Shown piece by piece: positions 45,411 through 55,809 of a stretch of DNA of 64,000 bases. The notes under the pieces are model-generated. The model ran no database searches. It worked only from the letters and a program-made list of their open reading frames with translations, and was not told the origin of the DNA. Position numbers and translations under genes: made by a program. The stretch is taken from the NCBI GenBank assembly GCA_023653785.1, contig JAMKCH010072670.1, positions 1-64,000 on the forward strand, in the 5' to 3' direction. How positions within the stretch are numbered: the first letter of the stretch is position 1; each line of letters begins with the position of its first letter. The DNA is from Ophioderma brevispina. Lineage: Eukaryota > Echinodermata > Ophiuroidea > Amphilepidida > Ophiodermatidae.

Positions 45411-45637
45411 AACCAAAATAGGTGAATATGGATCCAGGCAATGTTCATCAACCATTGAAACACAAAGGAGCCGAAAACACCGGGCACCATTAAGAAACCA
45501 TTTGGGAAATATCCAAAGTGCCCACTTCTGCTTAAAACTTATTATTTTGACCATTTTGAACCAAAATCAGTAAATCGGGATCAAGGCAATGGTCATCAAA
45601 ATTGAAACACAACGGAACCGAAAACACCGGCACCATA
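45411..45637 (+). repeat. family B tandem array, part 2
   Basis: About 1.5 units (GGATCCAGGCAATGTTCATC, ACACAAAGGAGCCGAAAACA) between the LINE and the mariner-type insertion. Confidence 0.85.
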
Positions 45638-46736
45638 CAGGGTGAGTCAAAAAGATTTACACTCGTTTTGTTTGAATTTTTCTACAGCAGTGAAAAATCT
45701 ACTAAAGATACCGACTATCACATATAAAACTAGATTATTTCACCTACTAGAGAAATTTGGAATTTTGATTTTTCAACTTTGCATTGCGAAGTTATGCTAA
45801 CTTAAAGATAGGTACCCATTTTTCACTCTGTCCACGGAATCACTATTGTAGAATTTGGCTTAAAGGGACTTGGATGAGGTTTTACACAAGTACATCATTA
45901 CATTCTTTGCTTGCTTTGATACCTTTGTGTAAACCTTCATCAAGAAAAAGGTCAAACAAATTCATTATTTGAAATCAATAAACAAAATCATGGAATCCAC
46001 ACCCAAATTTTGAAGCATTACTTCAATAAATGTTCGAAAATTGTTCACATATCTTTCACTGAAAAGTGAATGCAAATATGTAGGCAATCCTGTGCAATAC
46101 TGCCGGTTGACCCACTTTTTGCCGCCGACTCCTTCATAACCTGATGGGGGGAGGGGGCTACTTTGGGGAATCAATACTTGGATATTACAGACATTGAACG
46201 TCCACCAGCCTTTCCCTTTGCATCTCAATCTTTTCCTCCCCCTTCCCTCTCTTTTCTCTACTCCTTTTCTGCTTGTCCTTTTCCCACTTTCCTGTTTTAC
46301 CGCTAGCTTAAGCTTTTTTCTGGTAAGGCCCATATGTGAGGGGACAGTGCCCCCCCTTCCCTTCCTGCCCCTATTACGCTACTGTCATATTTAAACTAGT
46401 GTTACGGAAATTTATTCAATAGAGTTGTTAAGGAATATGAAATGGTTACTTTAGAACAAAATACAAAAGTTATTAAGCATTTAGATGACAGAAACTCAAT
46501 GGCTTTTGCTGCTGTGGACGTGAAGAATTGTACAACCGGGGTTCAATATGGTTTTTGGCGGCTTTCCTTCAATTTTACCATATCTCCAATATGCGAAAAG
46601 GTAAACTTTAGATTCTTTACAACTCCCTAGTAGATATACTGAGCTATTGTTTTCGTGTATAAAAACCAATTTCGAAACTTATTAAATATTTTAGTATTTT
46701 TCTAAAATCGAGTGTAAATCTTTTTGACTCACCCTG
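45638..46736. mobile_element. mariner-type TIR element, 1.1 kb
   Basis: Perfect 28-bp terminal inverted repeats beginning CAGGGTGAGTCAAAAAGATT (45638-45665; complement at 46709-46736), flanked by a TA duplication (45636-45637 and 46737-46738). Removing it plus one TA restores an ordinary family B unit. The ends resemble Tc1/mariner/IS630-type CAGGGTG termini. No transposase is evident; the longest frames (45965-46333 minus, 46194-46394 plus) are unrecognised. Probably non-autonomous. Confidence 0.88.
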
Positions 46737-46976
46737 TACAGAAACCACCCGTCAACCATCCAAAGTGCTCATTTTTGTTTAAAAAATCATTATTTTGACC
46801 ATTTGAACCAAAATAGCCGATTTGGGTTCCAGGCAATGCTCAACAGCCATTTATACACGAAGGAGCCCAATAATCCGGGAACCATCCAGAAATCCCCTGG
46901 GAACCAACCAAAGTGTCCACTTTTGTTTTAAAATCATTATTTTGACCACTTTGAATCAAAATAGTTGATTTTGGTA
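46737..46976 (+). repeat. family B tandem array, part 3
   Basis: Last 1.5 units (AGGCAATGCTCAACAGCC, GGAGCCCAATAATCCGGGAA, GTCCACTTTTGTTTTAAAAT), ending where a short satellite C piece begins. Confidence 0.85.
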
Positions 46977-47060
46977 GTTGTTGCGTTTTGCGTTGAGTTG
47001 CCCCTTTTTGAGAAGTTTAACGCAAAACGTAACAACATTGCTACACTTTGCGGTGTTGCT
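46977..47060 (+). repeat. satellite C hairpin fragment
   Basis: TTGCGTTTTGCGTTGAGTTG, then GCCCCTTTTTGAGAAG and TTTAACGCAAAACGTAACAA. The hairpin is conserved although the rest of the unit is absent. Confidence 0.75.
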
Positions 47061-47204
47061 ACACGCGATTATGCAACGCCGCGTCATAACCGTAGGTCCG
47101 ATTTTGTTCAAAGTGGTATTAAATTGAGCGCAAGGCTTCAAAAAAAAAGTCATGCAGTTTCAGCGCGAAGAAATAACAAATAGGTGAGATACAATAAAAA
47201 TGTC
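47061..47204. other. spacer between satellite C fragment and family A array
   Basis: Contains further GCGATTATGCAACGCC-like sequence. No feature recognised. Confidence 0.4.
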
Positions 47205-47805
47205 GAGGGGCGGATTTTGGGTCAATTTCTTTGCCTTTTCTGGGTCAATTTTGACCCCAGATAGATTCCAACATTAAAATTCTTCTTGAATCTACTGCTA
47301 TACATGTAGAGTGGAGAAAATGAAATACTACTGCATTTTAATATAAAGTTGGAATAAGTACATCACTATTCTATGATTTTTACTTATTTCGGGTCATTTT
47401 AAACCCTTCTTCACCCTTCTGGAGTCAAAATTTGGACCCTAGATTCCAATACCCATTTCTCTTGAATATGTGCTATAGAGTGGGGGGAGGAAATGAATAC
47501 TTAGTTTAAGATGAATAAATACCATCGCAAGTCTATGATTTTTACCTCATGTGGGTCAATTTTGCCCTTTATGGAGGCCAAAATAACCCCAGATTCCAAC
47601 TTAAATTTCTTCTTGAATCTACAGCTATATAGTGGGGAAAAATTAAATACATTACATAATATGAAGTTGGAATCCCCATATATGATTTTTACCTTATTTG
47701 GGTCAATTTTGACCCCTTTTGGGCCCTTTTCTGGAGTCAAAAATAACACCAGATTCCACCATTAAATTTGTCTGATCTAAGCATATACTGGGGAAAGTTA
47801 TTGAA
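47205..47805 (-). repeat. family A tandem array, inverted, about 4 units
   Basis: Reverse complement of the units at 18130-18965: GGGTCAATTTTGACCCCAGA, TTCTTCTTGAATCTAC, AGCTATATAGTGGGG, AGTTGGAATCACC-like and CTATGATTTTTACCT blocks. The last unit is broken after GGGGAAAGTTATTGAA (47805); its remainder resumes at 54433 as GTTATTAAATACTATTACAT. Confidence 0.85.
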
Positions 47806-47923
47806 CCACCAGGCATGAAAGAGAGGGACCAACAAAGGCTGTGAGGTGAGGGCGTGATCCGCCCGTCTCTTGAGATAGTTATTGAATGATAGAGCATAAA
47901 TATAATTGCTCATTTGCTCAATC

Positions 47924-48082
47924 ATTTTGTGTACATATATCTACGTGGTATTATATTGACACTATCCGTAGCATAGGAAGCATATGTGGCTAACTCTATG
48001 CTCATTTGTGTTTACATATATGGACGGGTATTTTGACCACTACCGGTGCATAGGAAGCATATGTGGCTAACTCTATGCTCGA
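47924..48082 (+). repeat. 80-bp tandem duplication
   Basis: Two units about 81 bp apart share TACATATAT, GCATAGGAAGCATATGTGGC and TAACTCTATGCTC. A diverged third unit is at about 48290-48350 (GCATGGGAAGCATTTCACG). Confidence 0.8.
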
Positions 48083-48374
48083 CATGAAAAGAAAACAAAT
48101 TAAACAATGACACCTTAACAAAATTTCATAATAGGTCGCATTAAGAATACGAAACGACGCAAATGAGAGTTCTATACCTTAATCATGTTCCCGCGAGACT
48201 CGCAGTAGTAGAAAAAGTAGATTATAATAAAGTCGTACATTATATGTAGTAGGCTATATATAGGAACTTCAAAATAGACTTTCAATATTGATATGTATGT
48301 TACTATACAGAGCATGGGAAGCATTTCACGCTAAACTCCATGATCTGTTTAATTAGTTAAATTTCTGAATAATT

Positions 48375-48690
48375 TAACTTTTAACGTATCCCGTGAGAAA
48401 CACCGTCGATACCCAGAATTAATATGAATTAGTAGCAAGGGTATTGACTTCTAACTTGACTAGCCGGGATAACCCAGGGGAAATATCTGAATGCCTATCT
48501 TATCAGTGATAACCCACCGTGGACTATCATCCGTATTAATGAGTAATTTATCAGGAAGGGCAAAGACCTCTAACCTTTAAGGGCATTCTTATCCCGTGAT
48601 ACACCTTGGAATATCATTAGTATTAAGGAATTAATTTATCATGAAGGGGTTTAAAACCTCTAATCTTAAGTGCAATTCCCGAGATAACTA
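48375..48690 (+). repeat. about 110-bp tandem repeat, three diverged units
   Basis: Repeating blocks: CGTGAGAAACACC / AGTGATAACCCACC / CGTGATACACC, TAATATGAATTAGT / TATTAATGAGTAATTTATCA / GAATTAATTTATCA, and TTCTAAC / CTCTAACC / CTCTAATC. Confidence 0.6.
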
Positions 48691-49024
48691 GTAGAAAGTA
48701 TAATGCTTATGAAAAATGTAAGCCAAAAAGCTGCCCAAAATTTAAGTGATTGATTGCCGCATGCAGCAAGACCTCCTTGCCAAAACGGCCAAAACAAGTT
48801 ACTGTGAAGTAACTTTGGAATAACCCCCCCCCACCCCCCCCGATGGAAAGGAGGGGGGTCTTGCGGCAGTTAACAGACTCAAAGGCAGAGCGTGACCTTG
48901 GGGGTACAAGAACACACATTAATTGAAAACAATTTTTGGACAATTTGCCGTTGAAAACGATTTTTTCAAGACAAGTTGATTTGGGTACAACACAATTTGC
49001 TTCCGGTTTTGTAAAGAACAATGG
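48691..49024. other. unannotated spacer with C-run
   Basis: Contains a CCCCCCCCACCCCCCCC run at 48824-48840. No gene recognised. Confidence 0.4.
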
Positions 49025-49215
49025 GTGTCCCCCATGAGAGAGTGTCTAGCTACCATAGCAAACATGTACGGAACAAACCGTTGACCTTGTAGAACGAGGC
49101 CATTCGGGGAAACAAGTGATTTGTACAGCACTCAATGGAGACACAAAGGCGAGTGGTGGTAGGACCACTCAGTCAAATGGACAAACTGTTAGTTCATGAC
49201 ACGGTTCCTTTTAGG
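49025..49215 (+). repeat. dispersed repeat, copy 2
   Basis: Matches 5832-6028 in the same orientation (GTGTCCCCCATGAGAGAGTG, GTACGGAACAAACCG, GCACTCAATGGAGA, CCTTTTAGG). Confidence 0.7.
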
Positions 49216-49397
49216 AACTCCGATTCTTACAAACTAAACAAAAAGTTATGTGTATAAAAAGTGAATAACTGTGAAGGCCACAACCAATTGTAAAAAATGA
49301 GTTCACATTTGTACCCAAGGCAATTCAGTGGTGTATTAACACGAGAGTGAGTTCACACTCAGCGACCACGACGAAACCGAAAACTGACGAAAATTAG

Positions 49398-50378
49398 CAT
49401 TACCTGTTATGTCATAGCTCAAATAATATCCTAAAGCCGATGTGGCAGGAGATTATGGTCCTCCGGGCTCAACAGTCCAGGAACAATGTGGACAATAGGG
49501 GACAAACGATTCAGTTGACTCTGCACGCAACATTAGTTTCACGCTTTATTCCGTCTTGTATATATGGAGCCCGGGACACCGGAACTATATGCTTGACGAA
49601 CTTGATACTTTTCACACCGGGTACTGCAATAAGCACTGATGGTATTACGTTATTCTCCGTAGGTTTGTTTACGACTTACGTTCACAACGCGAACATGTTT
49701 ATGACTGCCAACAGTTATTGCACCAAAGTTAATGTTCCAGTTGACACAGAATGAACCCCAAAAAAACTGACGGCTTTTGACGAACATGAGTTTAGCAATG
49801 CTAAGATTTATTGGTTCGTGCGAAGTTCTTGGAGAGCTAAGCAGGTTGAGAAGGGGATTTTATTAACCATCAACGGGACCAGGCTATCAAATAAACAGGT
49901 GCGATTGCAAAGTAAAGGTATAGGGTCGCAGTCCATTGAAGATTTGGCCACCTCGCAAGGAGTGATTGGAGTGAGCGATGATCACAAGCATCATCAGGCC
50001 AGTTTAAAAAGTTTGAAGAATCTGCACTCTCTACTAAAACATCCGACATTTGAATCCTTGTGGCACAATTATTATAACTTATTATAGCCCGAATCACAAG
50101 ATGACTGTAAGCGACTTAAAGCGGAAGTGGATAGGACTCAAAGTTCATACAAAAATCCATCACAGAACGAACGAGGACTTAAGGCTCGAAACTCTCTTGC
50201 AAAAAGATCCTATTGGACACCACAGAGTCTTGGACGCAGGTACACAATTCGCTTGAACCTTTACACCACCGGTTCTGACAGAAATCACACTGACAGTCTC
50301 CCCTTTAAGAATTTAAGAAAGTTCGTGGCCAAAATGTTTTCTAATACAAATATCAAAGGACAAAAACAAAAAGAATAG
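49398..50378 (+). pseudogene. unrecognised fossil open reading frame
   Basis: A single frame is open from 49398 to 50378 apart from two stops (49752-49754 and 50085-50087): about 324 codons with two interruptions, far fewer stops than chance would give in AT-rich DNA. The first ATG is at 49440. The first third is hydrophobic/Thr-rich; the middle has KQVEKGILLTINGTRLSNKQ and a Ser/His/Leu-rich segment. The last third is basic and polar (YWTPQSLGRRYTIRLNLYTT) and ends in a Lys/Gln-rich tail. I cannot assign a family. It lies inside the 6.6-kb insertion, so it is more likely a transposon protein than a host gene. Confidence 0.45.
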
Positions 50379-50379
50379 A

Positions 50380-52340
50380 GTAAGCAAAAATGAATTAATA
50401 AACAACACAATAAAGCAAGTAATGTAAATAAACACACCACCCACTTCCAGCTCCACAACAACAGTGCAAACACAACTTACTCCGAATGATAAACGGCACA
50501 TGAATAACTCATTAGGCTCAAACTAACATACTCTACTCATTAGCCAAATGGCAGTCATATTAAAACATACGCATACCAAATACCGAACACACATTGTACG
50601 TACAAAATCTTTCATTAAGGAAGGAAAAACTTGCATGTACCCTCTTTTATTCTGGACATAAGCAAATGTAGAACATACGATTAGCTTACAAGCCTAAATT
50701 CTAACAAACAACAGTCCAAAACTAGAAGACAACATTTAAATGAACACTTAACATAAAAAGCATATTACATGTTATATAAATAACATAAACCAAAAAAAAA
50801 AAATCAAAAATGAACACCACGACATAACCACAGTATACGCACATAAACAAATACACGAGGATCACGTGTGAAACTATAACCTTCGATACAACACACTCGG
50901 TAACAAACCCCAAGAAAACACAGAGGTTATAAATTGACAAGCAGACTGGTTCCTGATAACAAGTTGAAAAAACACCGCGACATTTAGAGAGCTCACACAT
51001 AGGCTTATAACGTTCCACAAGGTATGCCAAAGCAGATCAAGGGAAAAGATACACACCAAAAAAAACGACAAAAAGCAAGAACATAATGGGAACAACATTG
51101 AACAAAACAAGAAAAGAACAAAGGATATAACGGAATCGACACCAATGAACAAAAAACGAAGCCCCCAAACAGTTACCATACACGGAGACCATACGGTAAA
51201 CACAAACACCCGAAGGACACCACCCAATAACTTATACCAAAATATTCAATAAACCATACATATTTATGCAGGAAGCATAGGTTACAAGTTAGACAGACAC
51301 AATATAACCAACAACACTTAATAAAGCAGAGAGTGTTAATTTGATGAAATCTACGGGAACAAAGGAAAATATGGTGTTACATGAGCCAACAACTAAAAAA
51401 CTCCCTCGGCATCGTTGGCCACTGGTCTTTGGCCTTTAAATGTGACCTCTATAACCCCCTTTATGGCAATGCAAGTATACAGGTGACTAGGTTCTATGGC
51501 CAGAGGAGGCAAGGCAAGGATATTAATTCATAACAAATCAGCAACGGGTTAAAGGACCACTACACAAATATATACAATCACAAGCCCTAGATTGACACCA
51601 AATACAAAATATACCCTAAAATTAGTAAATGACCAATGCGCAAGACAACAACCTGTAGGATCAACCACCCCAAAGAGCAACAGAAAACAACGATAATAAA
51701 CAACATTACTGTAACCCTTAAACACTGACTGAAACCACAAAAATGATAACCAAAAATTTGCAAGCACCAAAAAACACCAAAGTTTTAAAAAAAAAAACTA
51801 TTACAATAAAAACGCAAATCGGCACAATATAGACCAATATAACCAACATAGAATTAATTAGGACCAAAATGTATTAATTGCACACTTACAAAATCATGAT
51901 TACCATCAACAGAAAAAAAAAATAAACAGATACAAAAACAATAGTACATCTAAAGCTAGGGCAAAAACCCACAAATATAATTACAAAACTTACCTACTTG
52001 TAAAAATATGAAAAAACACAATAAATATTACAATAAACTGCTTACATTAAAAATTCCCATAGGCCTTGAATGTACAACTCCCGCTGCCTGGAATAACATA
52101 AAATAATAGGATGATTAGCCGGCAATGCGCTGAAAAAGAAAAGGAAAAAGATGATGCGGATAAAAGTGGGGAAAAACAAAACCAAAGCACACCAAAACAA
52201 CATATATCACAAAAAAACTTCAACATTTAGAGAATAGTAGGTACCAAGAGACCACCAAAACATCACTGAAGATTAGATATGTGTAAGAAGACCATACATT
52301 AAGTTTCTCGAAAACACCATTCACTATTAATACTAACAAG
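50380..52340 (+). other. A/C-skewed non-coding stretch
   Basis: For about 2 kb the plus strand is dominated by A and C with few G and T (for example AAACAACACAATAAAGCAAG and AACAACACTTAATAAAGC). The long Phe/Leu/Val/Cys-rich minus-strand frames (50722-51030, 50874-51227) follow from this skew and show no domain. No repeat unit was found. Confidence 0.6.
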
Positions 52341-52449
52341 AAAAGATATACACACAACAGCAAAAATGAGGAAGATTGAAAAATAATATACTCGCACCAG
52401 AACTCTTACTAAAACTCACGACCGAACGACTCCCGGCACCAACTCTCTA

Positions 52450-53290
52450 CACTTCTTCACTTTTAATCATGCTAACTCTCAAGGAGTATCAATCCTACAT
52501 AAACGCAACGTTCGTTCGTTCGCGGCAAGTCCAAAAACCCATCACAGTGGAAGATCCGTCTTAACCAGCTGATAGTTTCATCATCCAGGTTGAGCAGGCC
52601 TGAAAATTCCTCTTGGGGACTTGTAGACCTCACAAGGTCATCTATGATGTGGCTAATGGTCTGTGACTCTCCACAATCGCAGTTGGTGATGGTTCTACTC
52701 CGATCTTGTGAAGGAAGTTTTTGTACGACCAACGCCAGTTCTGAGTCTGTTGAGGTTGACCCATGCTTTCCTATCAAGGTCACGCCTTTGGGCTTGCTAG
52801 AGCGGTGTCCACAAACTGCTTTAGGTTCAAGTAGAGGATGACCATTGATCATACCATCTGTCATTGATCCAGGTTGATCGATAGGGATACTGTGACTGCC
52901 AGTGTCATGGATGAGGTTAGCAAAGTGATTCCGTGGAATTATTTCTTTTTTTTGTGATCATCAAAGGGTGTTGGTGGTGGGATGAAGGCACCAGGTTATC
53001 ACATTTCTTGGCGAGCGCTTGATAGTCTGAAGGTTCTCCTAAGGTTTGCAGGAGCTATTGCCAGGACAGAATTGGAAGGTATTCTAAGGCGGTCCTGCCA
53101 AAAGGCAACCACTAACAAGTCTCATTGCATCATTCAGAACCGACATCAATCGTGTGTGAATGTACGCTGTGACTCCATACTGGTGCAGCGTTTTCAGCGG
53201 TGGAGTTGCCAAGGCAACAGTTGAGGTACATGTAAGGTGTGCAAAGGATTGAACCCCATCCATAAAAGCAACATTATTCGATTGCAACTC
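52450..53290 (-). pseudogene. LINE pol fragment, post-RT C-terminal region
   Basis: Minus strand, two blocks. The upstream one (53230-53090) has TRLMSVLNDAMRLVSGCL, the 'LN-AMR-ISG' segment that follows RT in many invertebrate LINE polyproteins. The downstream one (52760-52480) has a WVNLNR-type motif in one frame, then NCDCGESQTISHIIDD and LDDETISWLRRI in another: the Cys-Cys-His zinc-knuckle-like end of these proteins. Frameshifted. Related to the fragment at 63110-63460. Confidence 0.75.
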
Positions 53291-54432
53291 TCAAGAGTAT
53301 TCAACACATTAACAAGCACCACAATACAGACGCAGTACTATTCATGATTGTCGAGAATGGCATGTTGTCTTACGCCAAATAAACAATGAAGCTGACCTTT
53401 AAACTGCGTAGCCAATTAATTACACAGAAGATTCTAAAAACCAGCCTTACAAGATGTGAAATAACGGTTTACTCCTTGGACAGTAGAATTACTTCACGGA
53501 TCCTAAACTGAGCAAAGAAACCAAGCAAAGCTGAAACTGTTTTCTTCCACACCACATCGTTGACGCTGGGTACCGGCGCTGGTACTAGTCTTATCTCACG
53601 ATAGCCGTCCTCTAATAGCTTACTAATAACATTTACACTGCTTAGTATCGCCCCACTTGCTCTTGACATCAGACCAGTAGTCCGACCAACCCGGATGAAG
53701 GTAAATATTACGATATCATTATCATTAATGCGTGTATAGAGTACTTAGATAGAAGTTAGGAACGGTTAGCTCCTTGATCACACAACTATCACTTTATCCC
53801 GGACCACAATGAAACGCGAATCCAGCACCACGCTGAAGTTGATTAAAGGACGAAGAAATTGCACTTTGCAATAATACATTAAATACGTATTGTCCAAAAA
53901 ACAAAAACATGCCCCGATTCCCGAAAATCCACAAGATCACCCCGAATTAGGATGTTCGTACCGTTTAAAAACGGATGCATACTGACGACGCAAAACATTT
54001 TACCTTTCGCCGAGCAGTTCCCAATAGTATAAACTCCATAGTAAGACACACAAAAACGACCTATTCTACGACGATCCTCGATGTTAACGTAACGGCGAAT
54101 TCAACCAAAAGAAGGGGTGGCAGCATAACTTATATGAGGTACTGGATGTGTTTTGCCAATATCGGCGATAGTCAGTAGCATTTTTAACGATCACAGGAAT
54201 GAAGTTTTTAGAGAAACCTAACACACAACAAACACATCTGCACAGTTCGACGGATCAACGCATTGTGAGGAACAAAAGCCCCACCAACTGAAAGCTGCGA
54301 AAGGATAGGCGCTGATTGGCTGCCGTAAAGGCACAAAACACTCGTGACTGTGGGACGCCACCGGCCACCGGCCAAAACATGCATGGTTCAGATAATCTTG
54401 GGTTATACTTCGACTGCGCTGAAGGTATAACC
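53291..54432. other. unannotated 3' part of the 6.6-kb insertion
   Basis: No recognised domain. The short frames (53469-53669 minus, 53975-54178 plus) are unassigned. GGCCACCGGCC near 54361 is a local GC-rich palindrome. Confidence 0.4.
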
Positions 54433-55215
54433 GTTATTAAATACTATTACATTAATATGAAGTTGGAATCACCATTCTATGATTTTTACCTAATTTGGGT
54501 CAATGTTGACCTTTTTTGGCCCATAAAAAATGCACCACTTCTGATTTCTACATCCACCCAGGCGATGATCCCCACATAATGTACCTAACATGTGGTAGCA
54601 ATGAAATTTTTCTACTCTTCCACCTACCCCTTGGTGCCCAAAAACTGGTCCGGGCTGACGTACTATACAGAGTGACTCTTGCTTTAGACGAGACTAATCA
54701 GGGTCTCTGGATGGAAAGAATACTAGTAATTAACATCATAAATGTGACTGAGTCTAAGATACTAGTATACATACTTTTGTCTCTGAAGTGCGAATCGCGG
54801 TTATTTCACGGTAATAACGACGATTTGTTCCATGGATTTGGTATAGACTACATCGTTCATTTTCTCTTGCACATTTTTATAAAACAACTTGGTTTACTTT
54901 ACTTACCATGGGTATTAATATCAAGAATGTGGGTTGTGTAGGGTTCATTCTACATTCAAGCAGTGTTTACAGTGCAAAAACTAGAGGCCAAGTCTTGCTT
55001 TAGACAGGGCTGGGGTCTGCATAAAGACAATTTTATGCATATTATTGTGTCTAATTAAGTTATTTCTATGTAACAAGAAAACGAAAGGTCAAATAACAAA
55101 ATAAATATCATATGCAATGTTCCTTGTGAAATTTGCCACATTTTGGTACTAAGGTCGATATACTTTGGACGGTGTATGGCCATTTTGACCTCTGACCTTG
55201 TGTCAAGGTCACTAA
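54433..55215 (-). repeat. family A element, right copy (one unit plus body)
   Basis: Reverse complement of the left copy: one array unit (TATGAAGTTGGAATCACC, TTCTATGATTTTTACCTAAT) leads into TGCACCACTTCTGATTTCTA and GGGCACCAA..., then ACCATGGGTATTAATA and TGCCACATTTTGGTAC at about 55135-55150. Continuous where the left copy is interrupted. The open frames 54316-54579 and 54516-54941 are not accepted as genes because the same sequence is a diverged repeat elsewhere. Confidence 0.8.
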
Positions 55216-55475
55216 AGGTCAATTTATTATAGTGCATTTTGTCTCTTGTGCTCTGTAATTTATAGTGCACTTTGTCTCTTGTGCTCTGCAGTTTCTTTGT
55301 AGTGCACTTTTGTGTGTTTTGTTCGTTTCATGTTTGTTTTGTGATCTTTATTCTTTAAAGTGCACACTGTCCGTCCCATGTTGCTCTGCTTCCAAGGCTC
55401 GATCTGCTGTATGTGTTATTGTTTTTTGCTGTTGTTTTAATTGTTGTTTTTATTGTGCTCTTTAGTTCATAAATA
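55216..55475. other. T-rich spacer with short repeated motif
   Basis: TATAGTGCA-TTTGTCTCTTGTGCTCTG occurs twice (about 55230 and 55262) and a third related copy follows. No gene. Confidence 0.5.
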
Positions 55476-55533
55476 TGGACCCCCCCCCCCCTTGGGCACC
55501 AACGGGAGTGAAAACCCCTTGGTCACTTAAGTG
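55476..55533. mobile_element. right end of a TTAA-target element (fragment)
   Basis: ATGGACCCCCC run, TTGGGCACCAACGGGAGTG, AAAACCCCTTGGTCACTTAAGTG, then TTAA (55534-55537). Same end as at 29776 and 36987. No matching left end was found nearby. Confidence 0.7.
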
Positions 55534-55809
55534 TTAATGTTGAGTGCCTGTTGTACACATCACACAGCACTTGCTCCGTGTTATTGCATTAGTAATATTG
55601 CATTGTGTCTTACTTTGCAATAATCACAGTTCCATTTGTGCCTTACTACTTTTTTTTTTTTCAATTTGTCTTATCGATGGTTGTAGTTACCAGTAAATTA
55701 ATAAATCGCGACATATCTACCGAAGTGCTCAGGGTGCCGTTGTGGAACTCCTAAGGCTGTTAACATACAAACACGAGAAAATTCAGAGCGGTAAATAAAT
55801 CTGATTTCT

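Larger units (their letters stand above)
47806..54432. mobile_element. 6.6-kb block inserted in a family A unit
   Basis: Flanked by GTTATTGAA (47797-47805) and GTTATTAAA (54433-54441), a 9-bp near-duplication. The surrounding A-unit sequence joins correctly if the block is removed. No terminal inverted repeat was seen. Contents, in order: an 80-bp tandem duplication, a ~110-bp tandem repeat, a dispersed-repeat copy, a fossil open frame, an A/C-skewed 2-kb stretch, a LINE fragment and about 1.1 kb of unrecognised sequence. It could be one large unknown element or a composite of several insertions. Confidence 0.5.

Noticed and set aside
50722..51227. Hydrophobic multi-pass membrane-like minus-strand frames
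   Set aside because: Phe/Leu/Val/Cys content follows from the G/T-rich minus strand of the skewed stretch; no recognisable family.
54316..54941. Two overlapping plus-strand frames of 87 and 141 codons
   Set aside because: The DNA is a copy of family A, whose other copy at 15.3-18.2 kb does not preserve the frames.
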